From: Sanguinoderma infundibulare
Lineage: Eukaryota; Basidiomycota; Agaricomycetes; Polyporales; Polyporaceae
Direction: 5' to 3'
Assembly (NCBI GenBank): GCA_032821775.1
Contig: JAVLRN010000007.1
Span: 3,038,001 to 3,102,000, forward strand
Length of the DNA stretch: 64,000 nt
Every line of letters begins with the position of its first letter. Within the stretch, counting starts at the first letter, position 1. Position numbers and translations under genes: made by a program. Below are positions 45,217 through 56,613 of this stretch, piece after piece. Below the pieces are notes generated by a model that had not been told where the DNA came from, did no database searches, and saw only the letters and a list, made by a program, of their open reading frames with translations.

Positions 45217-46906
45217 ATGGCCCAACCTATCATCTACAGCACTCCGCCCCTCGCTGGCAGGCCGCCCTTCGCGACCGACATACCGGACTCCGTGTACGAA
45301 CAACGCCGGCCCGAACAAACCCGCAGGCAAAGACAGCCCCCACAGCCCAACCCGAACGCTAGGAGTTCTGCATACAACATGTAAGTTTTCTTTACTCGTC
45401 CCGGCGACATGCTTGGAACGCGACGGACACTGGGACGGGTACCGACGCGTATTTCTCGATACATGGACCCCACCCGACAACGGTCGAGATCGCTCTATCC
45501 ACTATAGCGACCTCCCTCGGAGATTCGTTCGGGTCTTGCGCGTAGCGGAGCTACGCGAAGATCTCGTCCAGGTCTCGTCGAGGAGTGTTATCCGCCGAAA
45601 TGGCCAATACGTACAGGCATTCGACTGCCCAGGGACGTCGTGGACCCTTAGTGGTTACGTTCAGTTGGTCACTTGCCTGCGCCGTCATGTTGGACAGACG
45701 ACGGGGACCATGGTAAGGCCGAAGTGCAGTGTGCTTATTTTTAGCATCTGCCTCCCACCATGCCGACTCCCGCCTATATTTCCTCGTCGTGCGTCGAATA
45801 GCCATACGGGCGATAGTACACCCAATCGTTCCACCCTACTGGAATGGCAGAGCCAGTGTCTTTCGTCTCTACTGTGGACCATCCTCATTTGAACGTAATA
45901 GACAACTTTCCCGCTTCCATTGTCTTAGCCAACCCTGCGTTCCTACCTATGGATGGATATGTCCAGAGTACTGACCACATCTCGTAGGTACGACCAGTAT
46001 CTAGATGAGAAGGAAAATCCCTTCGACGACTTCAAGAGCGTTCCTCAGTCTACTATCCCCCTCGCCGCCCCCCGCCCTGGCTACGCTGCCCCTGTAGCCG
46101 CCCTCAACCTCGCACGCCCCATCCCCGCAGCTAGTCCTGAAGGTCGTATGCCTGCATCACCTGAGATGTCCCACTTTGGTGACAGCATGGTGAGCCAGGG
46201 AGGCATGCCGAACTCGCCCCATCCTCTCCAACCCCCTATGGTCCCAATTGCTCCCATCTTCGCCCGCCCTTCCACCGCAACTTCTCGTGACGTCAAGTTC
46301 GCCGCTACGCCGATCATGCGTGGCGAGTCTGAGGACACGGTTCTGCGCCCCCGTGGAGCAAGGGGTGACGACTTCTGGCGGAGGTTCAGCATGGTCGCCA
46401 AGGAGGATATGGCAGCGCCTGCCGGCCAGAAGCAGAGTATCTGGCTTCGCAAGACCCAGAGCGGCACCACGCGCATGTCTCGTTGGGTTTGGTTTATCGG
46501 CATGGTCCTTCTCATCGTCAGTATTTCACCTCGTCGCATCTGGAGAGCCCTGTTCTCACTCGTCCTGCAGATCATCGCTGGTGCTATAGGTCTGGGCTGG
46601 TGGGTTTCTCACAACAACCATACCCATACTGCGCCCACGGCTATCGGTGGAAGCGCAGACGAGAAGGCCATCGCATCCGCTTCCTCCACTGCCGCCGCAG
46701 CCGCCACCGCCGCCGCTGGCACATCCTCATCGTTCCACGTTTCGCCGACTAACACGGTTGCGAGGCGTGCTGACGAGCCTATACCAACGCCGCCCGCCTT
46801 ATACCCCGTGCTTGCTCGCAGCCCCAACTCGCACCGCGTCCATGTCGTGCAGACGCACCATCGCGGTCGTCGCAGCAGCCCCGTGAACCGGAACATTACG
46901 CACTGA
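45217..46906 (+). CDS. conserved fungal membrane protein of unknown function
   Basis: Exon 1 (45217-45380) encodes MAQPIIYSTPPLAGRPPFAT and a Gln/Pro/Arg-rich tail. The next coding exon begins at 45988 in phase (MYDQYLDEKENPFDDFKS) and runs to the stop at 46904-46906. The protein has a long Pro/Ser-rich, presumably cytosolic region, then SRWVWFIGMVLLIVSISPRR and ALFSLVLQIIAGAIGLGWWV, one or two membrane helices, followed by a short Ala/Ser-rich and basic tail (HHRGRRSSPVNRNITH). I recognise the overall layout from basidiomycete hypothetical proteins but no functional domain. The intron between the exons is 607 bp (45381-45987, GTAAGT to CGTAG), very long for this genome. It is divergent from PRP24 with 374 bp between the starts. 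Confidence 0.75.
45381..45987 (+). other. unusually long (607-bp) intron with an exon-like open stretch
   Basis: Bounded by a consensus GTAAGT donor and CTCGTAG acceptor that join NMYDQYLDEKENPF in frame. Inside, about 45415-45713 stays open in one frame (LERDGHWDGYRRVFLDTW, then RFVRVLRVAELREDLVQVS) and ends at a good atg|GTAAGG donor. This could be an alternative exon, a decayed insertion or chance. No snoRNA C/D box pair was noticed. Confidence 0.5.
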
Positions 46907-47725
46907 TTAACTTATTGGATTGGAACTCCACGCTGCCCGCCCGTCCGCCGTCCTCAGCTCTCACCCTCACCTGGGATCGTGTAGCCAGTCCGCTCGCCCT
47001 CGTCCCGTCCGCTCTTTACGACCTGTCATCCTCTAGATCCCGTCCCTCCCATGCGCCCATCTGATCACACATCGTCATCATCTCGTCATTTCTTGCCACC
47101 ATCACCACCATCATCATTGCACATTTTACGAGTGGGGAATATTGATCTTGCGACGTTCATTGATGCACTGCTCCACACGGACCGCTTCCCTCCTGCCAGG
47201 ATTTCGCTACCGCAACTATACCGCTCGCTGCTGGCACGATCTGCGCTAGCGCTGGCCGTCGATCCGGATCCGGAATGGCAGTAGTAGTACTTGCTGCTTT
47301 TTACGACAGACATCGTCTACCTAATCACTTTGCGCGGACGCGGCGTTCGAATTCGTATACCCGTACGCGTATACTCGTTCAAAGGTTCTCGATCGGCCTC
47401 TCTTTGGTCCTCATTTCGGTCCGCAGACGCGCTCTTGTACTTACTACTACTGCTGGTTCCAATAATGTGGTATATACTTACGCATTTTCTTTGCCTTACC
47501 GATCTGCTGCAACCTGGGTTTTCAATTTTGGCTTTCGGAGTGAGTGGTTGCGGGTTTTGCAGGCCATCGGGATCGGCTATCGACGTCTCTATCCCGAGGC
47601 GGAGAATGAGATGTGGCGGCCGCATGGTATACTTACGCGACAACAAGCATGCGTAGAGAACTGGGGGAGGTACTGTAATCTATGCATACAATGCTACTGA
47701 TGCTGGATGGCAACTCGATGGTATC
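46907..47725. other. convergent intergenic stretch
   Basis: About 820 bp between the convergent stops of the membrane protein gene and the intact F-box-like gene. It holds the two 3' flanks; no further gene is supported. Confidence 0.5.
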
Positions 47726-49237
47726 TCAAAGGCTTGAGCTGTCTGGCGCAGCCTGCGGCTCGGTTGGAAGCGTCGGCGCACGATGCAGCGTAACTCGTCC
47801 ACGATCCGAAACAACCCGGATCTCATGGAGAGAGGCGGACATACTGAGGCAACGTTCTGCCCACGCGCGGAGATCGTCGAGAGGCCGCGCCTCTCTGTCG
47901 ATCGTCAACTCGCATGTAGAAATGGTCGAGGACCGCCGCAGGATCGTCGCGACTGCTTCCTGCGCGAGGGGCATCAAGTCAGCGAGCCGCCCCACTGACT
48001 CCTGGCCGACTTGAATCGCGCGATGGATGAGCCGGGGACTTACCAGCAGCAGATCCAACCAGCTTTCGATGGTCCAGTCTGGAGGCTCGTCATGTGGACC
48101 ACCCCACGACGGCAAAACAGGATCATGGAGGTGGACGCGGAGGCACAGGGTGTCCAGTGACGTCCCGCCCGTCGAAAGGATGGAGACGAAGCTGTCGTTG
48201 AAGACGCGTTTCCCCACCGAGTGCATCTCGAGGGTCAAGCGCGACGGCCGAGCCGCCGCCAAAACCGCGCTGAGATAGCCGATTCTGTCCCCAGGGTCGC
48301 GAATGTCGAGGGAAGCGACGGGGCAGGTCAGCCCGAGGGTGTGAAGGTCATAGGGGGTGCCCTCAACGCGGCGGAGCGACGGCCAGGAGCCGTGTTCCCG
48401 CTGCAGAGCGATGTTGGCCTCTCGAAGCGGCGGGGGGTCCGGGCCAAAGAATGCGGTGTAATTGGACAACGACAGGTCTTCAAGGTTGGGGAAGGCGAGG
48501 ATGTAGTAACGGATCGTAAGCGCTTGCCCAGGACCGCTCAGATGGAGTGCGGTAACGTTGGGATAGGAAAATTTGTTCGTGAACTTGAAGGGAAGCTCTG
48601 GTGACCAGCCGAGGGAAACCGATTTCAACGTGGACTGGAAGGGGGAGAGGAAGGACGCCGGATCATCGTCGTCCAAGTTCGTGGGTTCGTCGGAAATCGA
48701 CCAGGCGCTTTCAGTGGCCCTGGAGGATATAAGGTTTAGGTGTACCGTATGCAATGAGGGATTGACCGTACGAAGGAGGTGAATGCCTTTGCTGCGTGTA
48801 CCATCGAGCCGAAGCGTGGAAAGCATGGGGAGTTTCGCAATGGCCTCGACGAGGGAAGGTTTTCGTTCAAAAAAGTATTCGGCGTGGTAGATTTCCAGCC
48901 GAATTAGCGAACGGGCCTGGGGACCCACGGTGTTAAAAAGCAGTAGGAGCCGCTCGTAAAAGTAGTCCAGTCTCGGCGGGCTGCGAAGCTTGATGACCAA
49001 GCCTCTCAAAAAGCTGAGGCGGTAGAGGGAGGCCGTGTTATGGCCATGCGCGAGAAGGTAGCGGATGAAGGAGAAGGCTTGGTTTTGACCGTAGAGAGCA
49101 ACGTCACCCAAGAGATACCTTGCACCCTCGTGTTTGAGTGGTCGACACGTTTGCATCACGTTCGAGACGGATTTTCTGTCGGCGAACGACAGCACGACGT
49201 GGAAGACATCTATGTTTAATCGGACTACGCTCTCCAT
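47726..49237 (-). CDS. F-box-like/leucine-rich protein, intact
   Basis: Single exon of 503 codons. The N-terminus MESVVRLNIDVFHVVLSFAD, then RKSVSNVMQTCRPLKHEGAR YLLGDV, resembles an F-box-like helix set, followed by an irregular series of leucine-rich strands (LPMLSTLRLDGTRSKGIHLL, FPNLEDLSLSNYTAFFG). A conserved internal block HGSWPSLRRVEGTPYDLHTL then GLTCPVASLDIRDPGD recurs in the broken gene at 54913-56060, so the two are paralogues. F-box-like receptors of this kind are greatly expanded in Agaricomycetes and usually serve SCF ubiquitin ligases, but no binding partner can be inferred. It starts 298 bp from the divergent SMC6 gene. Confidence 0.75.
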   Translation of the reverse strand: MESVVRLNIDVFHVVLSFADRKSVSNVMQTCRPLKHEGARYLLGDVALYGQNQAFSFIRYLLAHGHNTASLYRLSFLRGLVIKLRSPPRLDYFYERLLLLFNTVGPQARSLIRLEIYHAEYFFERKPSLVEAIAKLPMLSTLRLDGTRSKGIHLLRTVNPSLHTVHLNLISSRATESAWSISDEPTNLDDDDPASFLSPFQSTLKSVSLGWSPELPFKFTNKFSYPNVTALHLSGPGQALTIRYYILAFPNLEDLSLSNYTAFFGPDPPPLREANIALQREHGSWPSLRRVEGTPYDLHTLGLTCPVASLDIRDPGDRIGYLSAVLAAARPSRLTLEMHSVGKRVFNDSFVSILSTGGTSLDTLCLRVHLHDPVLPSWGGPHDEPPDWTIESWLDLLLVSPRLIHRAIQVGQESVGRLADLMPLAQEAVATILRRSSTISTCELTIDREARPLDDLRAWAERCLSMSASLHEIRVVSDRGRVTLHRAPTLPTEPQAAPDSSSL

Positions 49238-49535
49238 CTGGAAGACATCCCGTCAGCTTTAGCATTTGGCTATTGGACATTGTGAGTTTGGATCTGACCT
49301 TGGGGGCGGCCTAACGTCGCGTATGGGAGCCGGATGGTGATAGTGCAGTAGCAACCTGTTACCTACCGTGGGGTATGCGCCGACCACACTGATGCTGCAA
49401 ATTGGAGGATTTTACTCACGTGCTCGCGATTGTTTGGTTGTGTTTGTGAGGGGCAACGCGACGCGTCGCGGTCCCATTACCCGCTTGACTCCGTACACTC
49501 ATCTCGACGCGTCCGCCAGTAGACCACCCACCAAC

Positions 49536-52500
49536 ATGGCCAAGCGCAAAGCCGCAGCCGAGTCTGACGACGAACACCACTCGAAGCGCTCCAGGACGGC
49601 CGATAGCGAGGAAGAGGAGCAGCAGCCGCGGGCGCCGCGCCGCACCAAAGCTAAGGGCAAGGGCAAGGAGCGCGCGCGCCCGGGCACGGTGGGCAGCGAC
49701 ATGGAGGACGATGACGACGGGGAGGACCTGGATGACGTCGGGGAGCCGGACGAGGACGAGGAGAAGAAGTTTGAGGAGGAGCATGAAGAGCAGATCCGCG
49801 AGCGGCTGATGAACAAGTCCAAGACGCAGGGGGTGAGTGGCTATTTACTCTGCATGTGTATTTTTTCCGGATTGGTTGGTGCTGATGTGGGTGCGTAGGG
49901 TATTGCGGAGATGGGCATCATCGAGAGCTTGGAGATGACACAGTTCATGTGCCATAAATACTTGACGTTCTCGCTCGGGCCGCAGATCAACTTCATCATT
50001 GGTGTGTTGCAGTCATCTCTTAGTGTATGCGCTATGTTCTAATGTTTCTCGCGCTCAGGGCACAACGGAAGTGAGTACAGGGGCATGTATCCATTATTCG
50101 GATAGCTAATATGCGCGCGTTAGGCGGGAAGAGCGCCGTTTTGTCAGCTCTCACTGTCGCCCTCGGAGGCAAGGCCACTTCGACCGGTCGGGGTAGCGGT
50201 TTAAAGTCTTTCATCCGGGAAGGCCAGAGGTCTGTCGTTAAGTTTTATCTTTGCATATCGCTGATTAAAATATCCACAACAGCGTCGCCGAAGTGTCTGT
50301 TCAGCTCAAGAACCAGGGGGAGGAAGCATACAAGCCCAAGGAGTACGGAAAGAGCATCATAATCACTCGCCGCTTCACGAAGGATGGCTCGTCGTCCTAC
50401 AAGATCAAGGCCAGGGACGGCAAACAGATATCCTCCAAGCGCGAGGAGCTGCAGGCCATTTGCGATCACATGAACATCCAGGTAGACAATCCGATGAACA
50501 TCCTCACCCAAGGTACTCTCTCTCGATCAGACAACCTGACGCTGAGCTCATCCTCCTTCTCGTTCAGACTCTGCGAGACAGTTCCTTTCTGCCTCGTCGC
50601 CCGCTGACAAGTACAAGGCAAGCCGAAATCGTCTGCCTCAGGAGCGTCCGTCGTTTATCTGCTCCCCCAGTTCTTCCTGAAAGGCACGCAGCTAAGCCAG
50701 CTCAGCGAGGAGTACCAGACATGCATGGAGAACATCAGCCAGACGGCGAAGGTCCTGAAGCGCAAGGCCGAGGTTATTCCTGATCTCGAGGAAGCCTACT
50801 CTGAGGCTCAAGCACGCTTTGAAGAGGCCGAGAAAGCGCGGGAGCAGCGCCACAAGGCTGACGAGCTGAAGAAAGAGCTCGCCTGGGCGCACGTCGCTAC
50901 CAAGGAAGCGGTGGGTAGAATGTATGCGTGAGATGGATCCTCTCCTGACGGCTCATGGCGCTGCAGGAATTGACCAGCAAGATGACCGACGTCGCCAACA
51001 TTGAACACAGGGTTAAGAGGGCAGAGGACAACGTCAAGGACGCAGAGGTCCGTGTCGCCTTCGTTCTACTTTCATACGTTCTACTTTCATACTTTGCTGA
51101 CCGGGATGTACAGGAAAAGCGGGACAGGATTGAGGCCGTGGTAGCAGGGCACGAGGAAGAACTCGAAGCGCTTGGCAACATCGATGCCCTGAACGCCCGC
51201 AAGGAAGAGGTCGGCGCGAAGAGCAAGGCGAACAAGTCGAAGCTGACTCAACTACGCGTGCGTCTCCTGCCATCTTCACCTGGTATTTAAGGAACTTACT
51301 GGGTTACCCGACCAGGACGGCGAAAGGCTCATGAACGAATCACTTGCGGGAGTAAACAAGACCATCGCAGAGTTCGAGCAGCAAATCGCTGATGAGCAGC
51401 TCCGCGACGAGACGCGTTCTCGCGACAAGCGCGACAGGGCAACCGCGGAACTCAACGAAGTCAACGCCGAGCTGACGGACGAGGAGGCGAAACATATGCA
51501 CGCCGCAAGCGAGAAAGCGCGCCTCTTCGCGGAAGCAGAGGCAGCGGACACGCAGGTCCGCCAGCTCAAGAATGAGCAGGGTGAGATGCGCCAGCGGATC
51601 GTCGAGTGCGACGAGCAAATCCGGCGGTGCGGCGAGATGGAGAAGAGCAAGCTCGCGCAGTTTGGGAACCAGATGGAGTCGGTCCTCGATCAGATCGGCA
51701 AAGCGCGGTGGCACGGGCAGCCGCCAGTGGGCCCGTTCGGGCTGTACGTGAAGGTGAAGGACCCCAACCGGTGGGGGAAGCTGCTCCGGATCGTCATCGG
51801 TGGGCTGATGAGCAGCTTCGCCATCACCGACCCGCGCGACCGCAACACGTTGGCGAGCATATTGAACAAGACCAACAAGTGAGCAGTTAGATATGATTTT
51901 GAGACTGTCAAATTGCTGACGTTTGGCATGCAGTCGTCAGAGCCAGATCATCATCTCCGAGGTCGACCTGTTCGACTTCAGCGAGGGAGAGCCATCGGAG
52001 CAGTACTTGACTGTTCTGCGTGCCTTGGAGGTTTGTGCATCCAAGTGTGTTATTTCGTGATGTTCAACTTAACATGATATGTTGCAGGTATCTGACCCTT
52101 ATGTTCTTCGTCAGCTGGTCAACACCAGTCACATCGAGGGCCAGCTACTCGCTCGCAGTCGTAGCGAGGCAGATGAGATGCTCCTGGCTATGGGTGGAGG
52201 TGGTATGGCTTTGGCGGCGGACCTGTACAGGGTCATTCGTTTCGCGTAAGTTTCCTCTCATCATTCATTTACGCACTTTTCCCATTGCTGACTGCCTCTT
52301 CCCTACTCAGTGAGGGAGGTGGTCAGTCGACCATCATCTCGGAACTGAGGACCAATGACCCCCGTCAGCTTCTTTTCCGCAGCAGCAACGCTGACACGGA
52401 GAGACAGTACGTCTAGCTCGTTGATTGCGAGCACGAGAGTTGCACTGACGGTTATTTGGCAGGCGCTGGCTCGAATCCCGGGCAGGGTACAACAACCGGC

Positions 52501-54126
52501 TGTCTGACTCCAACCGTCGCATTCTCGAACACACCTCCGCCGCCCAGCGCGCTCGGTCAGAGGCACAGGTTTTCGGCGTATGTTTTACTTCTCAGTTCTT
52601 CTTTGACCAGAGTACTCATTCGCTGTGAAGAAACAGGAACAACAGTGCTTCAAGCGCATTCGGGAGCTTAAAGATAAGATCAAGGTCTTGCAGGCGGAGT
52701 TGAACGAGGATTTGCCCGTGAGCATCCAAGCACTCCAGGAAGCCTTGAAGGTAAGCTTGCCTTTGGAAGCAGCTCTCCGCAGCGTGCTTGTTTGCTGACC
52801 TCTCGTCCAGGAACAACACAAGGAGAAGGGGTTCATTTTAGTGCAGTTCGAGCAGAACACGATGGAAAAGGAACGGGTCAACGGAGAGCAACGTCCGATC
52901 GTCGCGGAGTTGGACCAGCTTCGCATTCAGATCTCGGAGTTTGGTGCCAAGCAAAGTGCTATCTCTGTGCGTCCCCTTTCCTTCCTTGAGTCGCATAGGT
53001 GATTCTGAACTATGCGAACAGGACAAGGTCACGGCCGCTGTCACAGAGCGTCTGAAGCAGAACGCTGCGATCGACCACTACAAGGGCAAGGCCGAGGCGG
53101 AACGCCAGAAGCTGGCCACAGCACAGACAACGGCCGAAGCCGTGGAGAAGGAGTTTGAGGTAATTGAAGGGTCGTCACTGCGTCGCACCTGGCTTGTTGC
53201 TGATCGTTCTTCATCGTGGCAGAGCTGGACGGCGAAGGCGGCAGAGTACTGCGACCGGTTCCCGAACCCGCGCAAGGCCGAGGAGGTGAAGCGCATCCTG
53301 GAAGCGGTCCAGAACGCGCTTAAGGCGAACGAGAAGCGGCAGGGCGCGTCGATCGAGGAGATCGCCGAGGAGCTGCAGAAGAAGAAGGCGGCGCTGGAGA
53401 CCGCCAAGAGAGAGCTCAAATCACTGATGTCGCTCAACAAGGCACTCAAGAAGTCAGTTAAGTCACGCCTGGCGCGTTGGCATGAGTTCCGCCGCCACAT
53501 CGCGCTCCGGTGCAAGGTGTACTTTGGGTACCACCTGTCGAACCGCGGGTACTTTGGCAAGGTCTTGTTTGACCACGTTAGCGGCAAGCTCGATCTCAAG
53601 GTGAGGGTTGGATTGCTGTTTGGCTTGGGACACGAGGGGCCCGTTGCTGACGACGACGACGACGTAGGTGCAAACCGACGACCAGAACATGACGCAGACG
53701 AACAACCGGGAGAAGGACCCGCGGTCGCTCAGCGGTGGCGAGAAGTCGTTCTCGACGATCTGCCTTCTGCTTTCGCTGTGGGAGTCTATCGGCTGTCCTA
53801 TCCGCTGCCTCGGTACGTTCCTCGCCTTTGCACTCTTATACATCCGTGCTCATTCCGATTGTCGTCCACAGACGAGTTCGACGTATTCATGGATGCTGTC
53901 AACCGCCGTATCAGTATGAAGATGATGGTGAGTTTCTACTCGACGTCGGCCCGTGCGTACGCTGACGAACCGTTTTGCGCAGATCGACACCGCGAACGCG
54001 TCGAACCGCAAGCAGTACATCCTCATCACGCCTCAGGACATGACGAACATCCACGTCGGGACCACTGTCCGTGTCCACCGGATGACGGATCCTGAGCGTG
54101 GGCAGGGCGTGTTGGCGTTCTCGTAA
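49536..54126 (+). CDS. SMC6: SMC6, structural maintenance of chromosomes protein 6
   Basis: Around 18 exons from [20 protein letters not shown] at 49536 to the stop 54124-54126. After an acidic basic-patch leader comes [20 protein letters not shown] with [20 protein letters not shown] (Walker A split by an intron at 50070-50125). [25 protein letters not shown] and [10 protein letters not shown] are SMC6-specific. Long coiled coils flank a hinge ([33 protein letters not shown]). The C-terminal head has [20 protein letters not shown] (ABC signature about 53727-53747) and the Walker B/D-loop [21 protein letters not shown], ending [23 protein letters not shown]6 with SMC5 and NSE subunits, including the NSE2 SUMO ligase, resolves recombination intermediates in the nucleus. 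All ATPase motifs are intact. Confidence 0.96.
51063..51092 (+). repeat. 15-bp direct duplication in an SMC6 intron
   Basis: gttctactttcatac occurs twice back to back (51063-51077 and 51078-51092) in an intron of SMC6. Likely replication slippage; it keeps the intron at normal size. Confidence 0.85.
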
Positions 54127-54912
54127 GATCAAGATGTGTTGAAGGTTGTCGATTCAACCGTGTGGCTCTGTTGTAGTTGTTCTGTTTAACAGTATCGTAG
54201 TAGTCATGGGCATGTGCCTAGTTCGTATATCATAGACGTCTAATTGCGTATCTGCTTCATCGCCGGTTACCGGTTACCCCTTGAGTTTGAAAGGACGCCA
54301 CCGTTCTGTAAGCGGGCTGGTTACGGCAGAAGTACAGTATGCTCAGCATTTGTATACAATTTTGGGATTAGGCGCCCATCTTGGTATGTCGTAGGCTGCA
54401 ATGGTTGCGATGAGTCTAAGTCAGGCGAACTTATACATGATCTGGATAGGTAGTCCGGCCTTGGTCTCCGGTGCGGAATCCATTGGGTGAATTGAATATA
54501 AACACAACGAAGGGGGGGTATATGTGTTAAACAGGAGCCGCAACACCCAAAGAGACCCCTCATAAGTCTTTCCTCCTGCTCTCGTCTCCGAAACGCGATA
54601 GCCCACCGGTCACCGACCGCATCGCGAGGTCGGTCGATCCCCTTGTTCATACAGAGATTCGACGCTAAAGACAACGTCGTTGAGGGAGTCCTGAAAAGCG
54701 AGAATACGGTCGGCCACTGCGTCGGTCCCCATGGTCCTGAGGGAGTGCAGAATCTGCCAGTCATCCGGATCCTCGTCATCCGCGGATGTCCCATCTTCGT
54801 CTGTTGCACGCCTGAACCAGAATAGCCCTGCGTAGAGCTCCAGCGTAAAGGTGCGGAGGGAGAGGGATCCCAGTATCTGGGAGATCGCCGTCTGACGGGT
54901 ACCAAATTAATA
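54127..54912. other. intergenic stretch between convergent genes
   Basis: About 790 bp between the SMC6 stop and the end of the broken F-box-like gene. Frames here (for example minus 54905-54321) may include decayed 3' coding sequence of the F-box-like gene, but I could not align them with the intact paralogue. Confidence 0.4.
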
Positions 54913-56060
54913 TCATCCGCTCAGCTCCTGAACGCGAAGGTCCAGACGTACCAGGATATCTTCGACTTGCAAGCAGCCGTCCAGCAGAGTGAGCGAAATA
55001 TGGAGGGACGTCAGCTGCTGTGCTTGCGGCAGCGAGAACACGGCGACGAAATCCGGTTCCAAGAACCAAAGGCCACCGTGGATGTGTATTCTCAAACTCG
55101 TTGGCGTCGTGTCCAGTAGGATGACTTCGAGAACGTGGGGATTGAGTATACTGTCGTCGTCGATGCCGATGCTAGGGACGTGGCACGTCAAACCCAGGAT
55201 ATAAAGGTCGTAGAGGTAGCCTTCATAGCGTCGGCGGGATCGCCATGAGCCGTGTTGCAGTTGCGAAGCCTGGTTTACGGAGCGTGTCCCTTCGACTGTC
55301 GCGGTGCTTCGGGGACCGCAGAAGACAGTATTGAGCTCTCGTAGGTTGGGGTAGGTGCGGATCAAATCGCCGGTAACGACATTCCCGGCGAACTCGATGC
55401 GGAGGGTCCGCACAGATGGGAATCGCGGCCCAGCCAAGTGGGGTCCGACATGCAAGGCTTCTAGCGTCTCGAGTGTGGCTTCGGAGTGGGCGAGGAGCAA
55501 CGTCTGGTCCGTGTCTTCTGGAGAGAGGGTCGCTTTGTACGTGTCGTGATTGAATGGCAGTACGCCAAGCGATACCTCCGTGTGAACCAAGCGGGAGCGC
55601 AAGATGCGCAAAACGCTGCAGCCGAGCCTGCCGACTCTGCCGACTTTGAGCTTCGGTAGCTGCGGGTCGGTGAGGAGGAAGTTGTCCATGTCCACGATCT
55701 CAAAGCGCGTGAAGCGTGTCCCGAAGCGACGGACGTCGACGAAGAACGTTGCGAGAATAGGTCCTATACCCGCAAGTGATCTCGGTTCGAAATAGCTGGG
55801 AGTACAGAAGCGGACGCCCCGCAGGAAGTCCCGTCCGTTCCACGTCTGGCCATGAATGCGCAGAAGGACGCAACTTGGTTGGCGTGTTGCAGGACGATGT
55901 CCCCGACTCGAGGGAGAAGGTACTTGACGCCAATGTGGATGAAAGAGTCGCATGCTTGCATAAACTGGGAAATGGATTGTTTGGAAGCGTGGGTCAAGAT
56001 GTGGCACAAGACATCGTTGTTCAGCACGGGTGCTTGCATCTGGATCAAACGACCCGTCAA
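54913..56060 (-). pseudogene. F-box-like paralogue with a frameshift
   Basis: Reads MTGRLIQMQAPVLNNDVLCH then ILTHASKQSISQFMQACDSF and VGDIVLQHANQVASFCAFMA in one frame. Near 55850 coding continues one frame over as RDFLRGVRFCTPSYFEPRSL and stays open to 54915. No GT-AG intron fits between the frames, so this is a one-base indel: either a pseudogene or a sequencing error. The later part matches the intact gene at 47726-49237 (HGSWRSRRRYEGYLYDLYIL against HGSWPSLRRVEGTPYDLHTL, each followed by GLTC). Apart from the shift, the body is open for about 300 codons, so the damage is recent or artefactual. Confidence 0.7.
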
Positions 56061-56379
56061 TTAATGTTGTACGGCGTTTTACGCCAAATGTCTGCCGCTG
56101 TTTACCTTGAGGAAATAGACATAGGACGGGATTCGCAGATTGAGATCAGTTGTTGGGGCCGGGTAAAGGCCGGAGAGAGCAAAAACGAATAGTGGCCTAA
56201 GTACTTAGCGAAATCCACCATCGAGTCGGGCAATTCCGGTCTAATCATAGACTCAGCTTCGAACAACCACTGTTACAGTGCACGACGCGCACCCAACTAC
56301 GAGGTACACCTTCCCTCTGTGACGAAGCTGGTCGTAAGACTTCCCCTTGAACTGGCTATATGATATCCTGCAATGGAAA

Positions 56380-56613
56380 TCACCGATCAGCCATGCCTGT
56401 CTCGCTCAGCATGGGGCCGAACGAACTACTGCATGGATAAGCATGGGACCTCCGAAGGAGGCACCTAGCGCCCATGTGGTTGAGAAACTTGCGCGTTTGC
56501 ATCGCTTGAAACACGGAAGTGGGATGGGCAAGATTCAGTGGTGCAGCTCGGGTCGCATCTACAAGACTCCAAACATCAGCAGAATACGACATAAACAGTA
56601 GATGCATGCTCAA
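56380..56613 (-). pseudogene. fragment of a further F-box-like paralogue
   Basis: A 77-codon minus-strand frame contains AHPTSVFQAMQTRKFLNHMG then ARCLL, which lines up with DRKSVSNVMQTCRPLKHEGA then RYLL of the intact gene at 47726-49237. Nothing after it continues the family pattern. It is best read as the remnant of an N-terminal region, upstream of the frameshifted copy on the same strand. Confidence 0.5.

Noticed and set aside
44951..45892. 313-codon plus-strand frame over the PRP24/membrane protein promoter
   Set aside because: It crosses the start of exon 1 of the membrane protein in another frame and has no domain; only the intronic section was kept as an observation.
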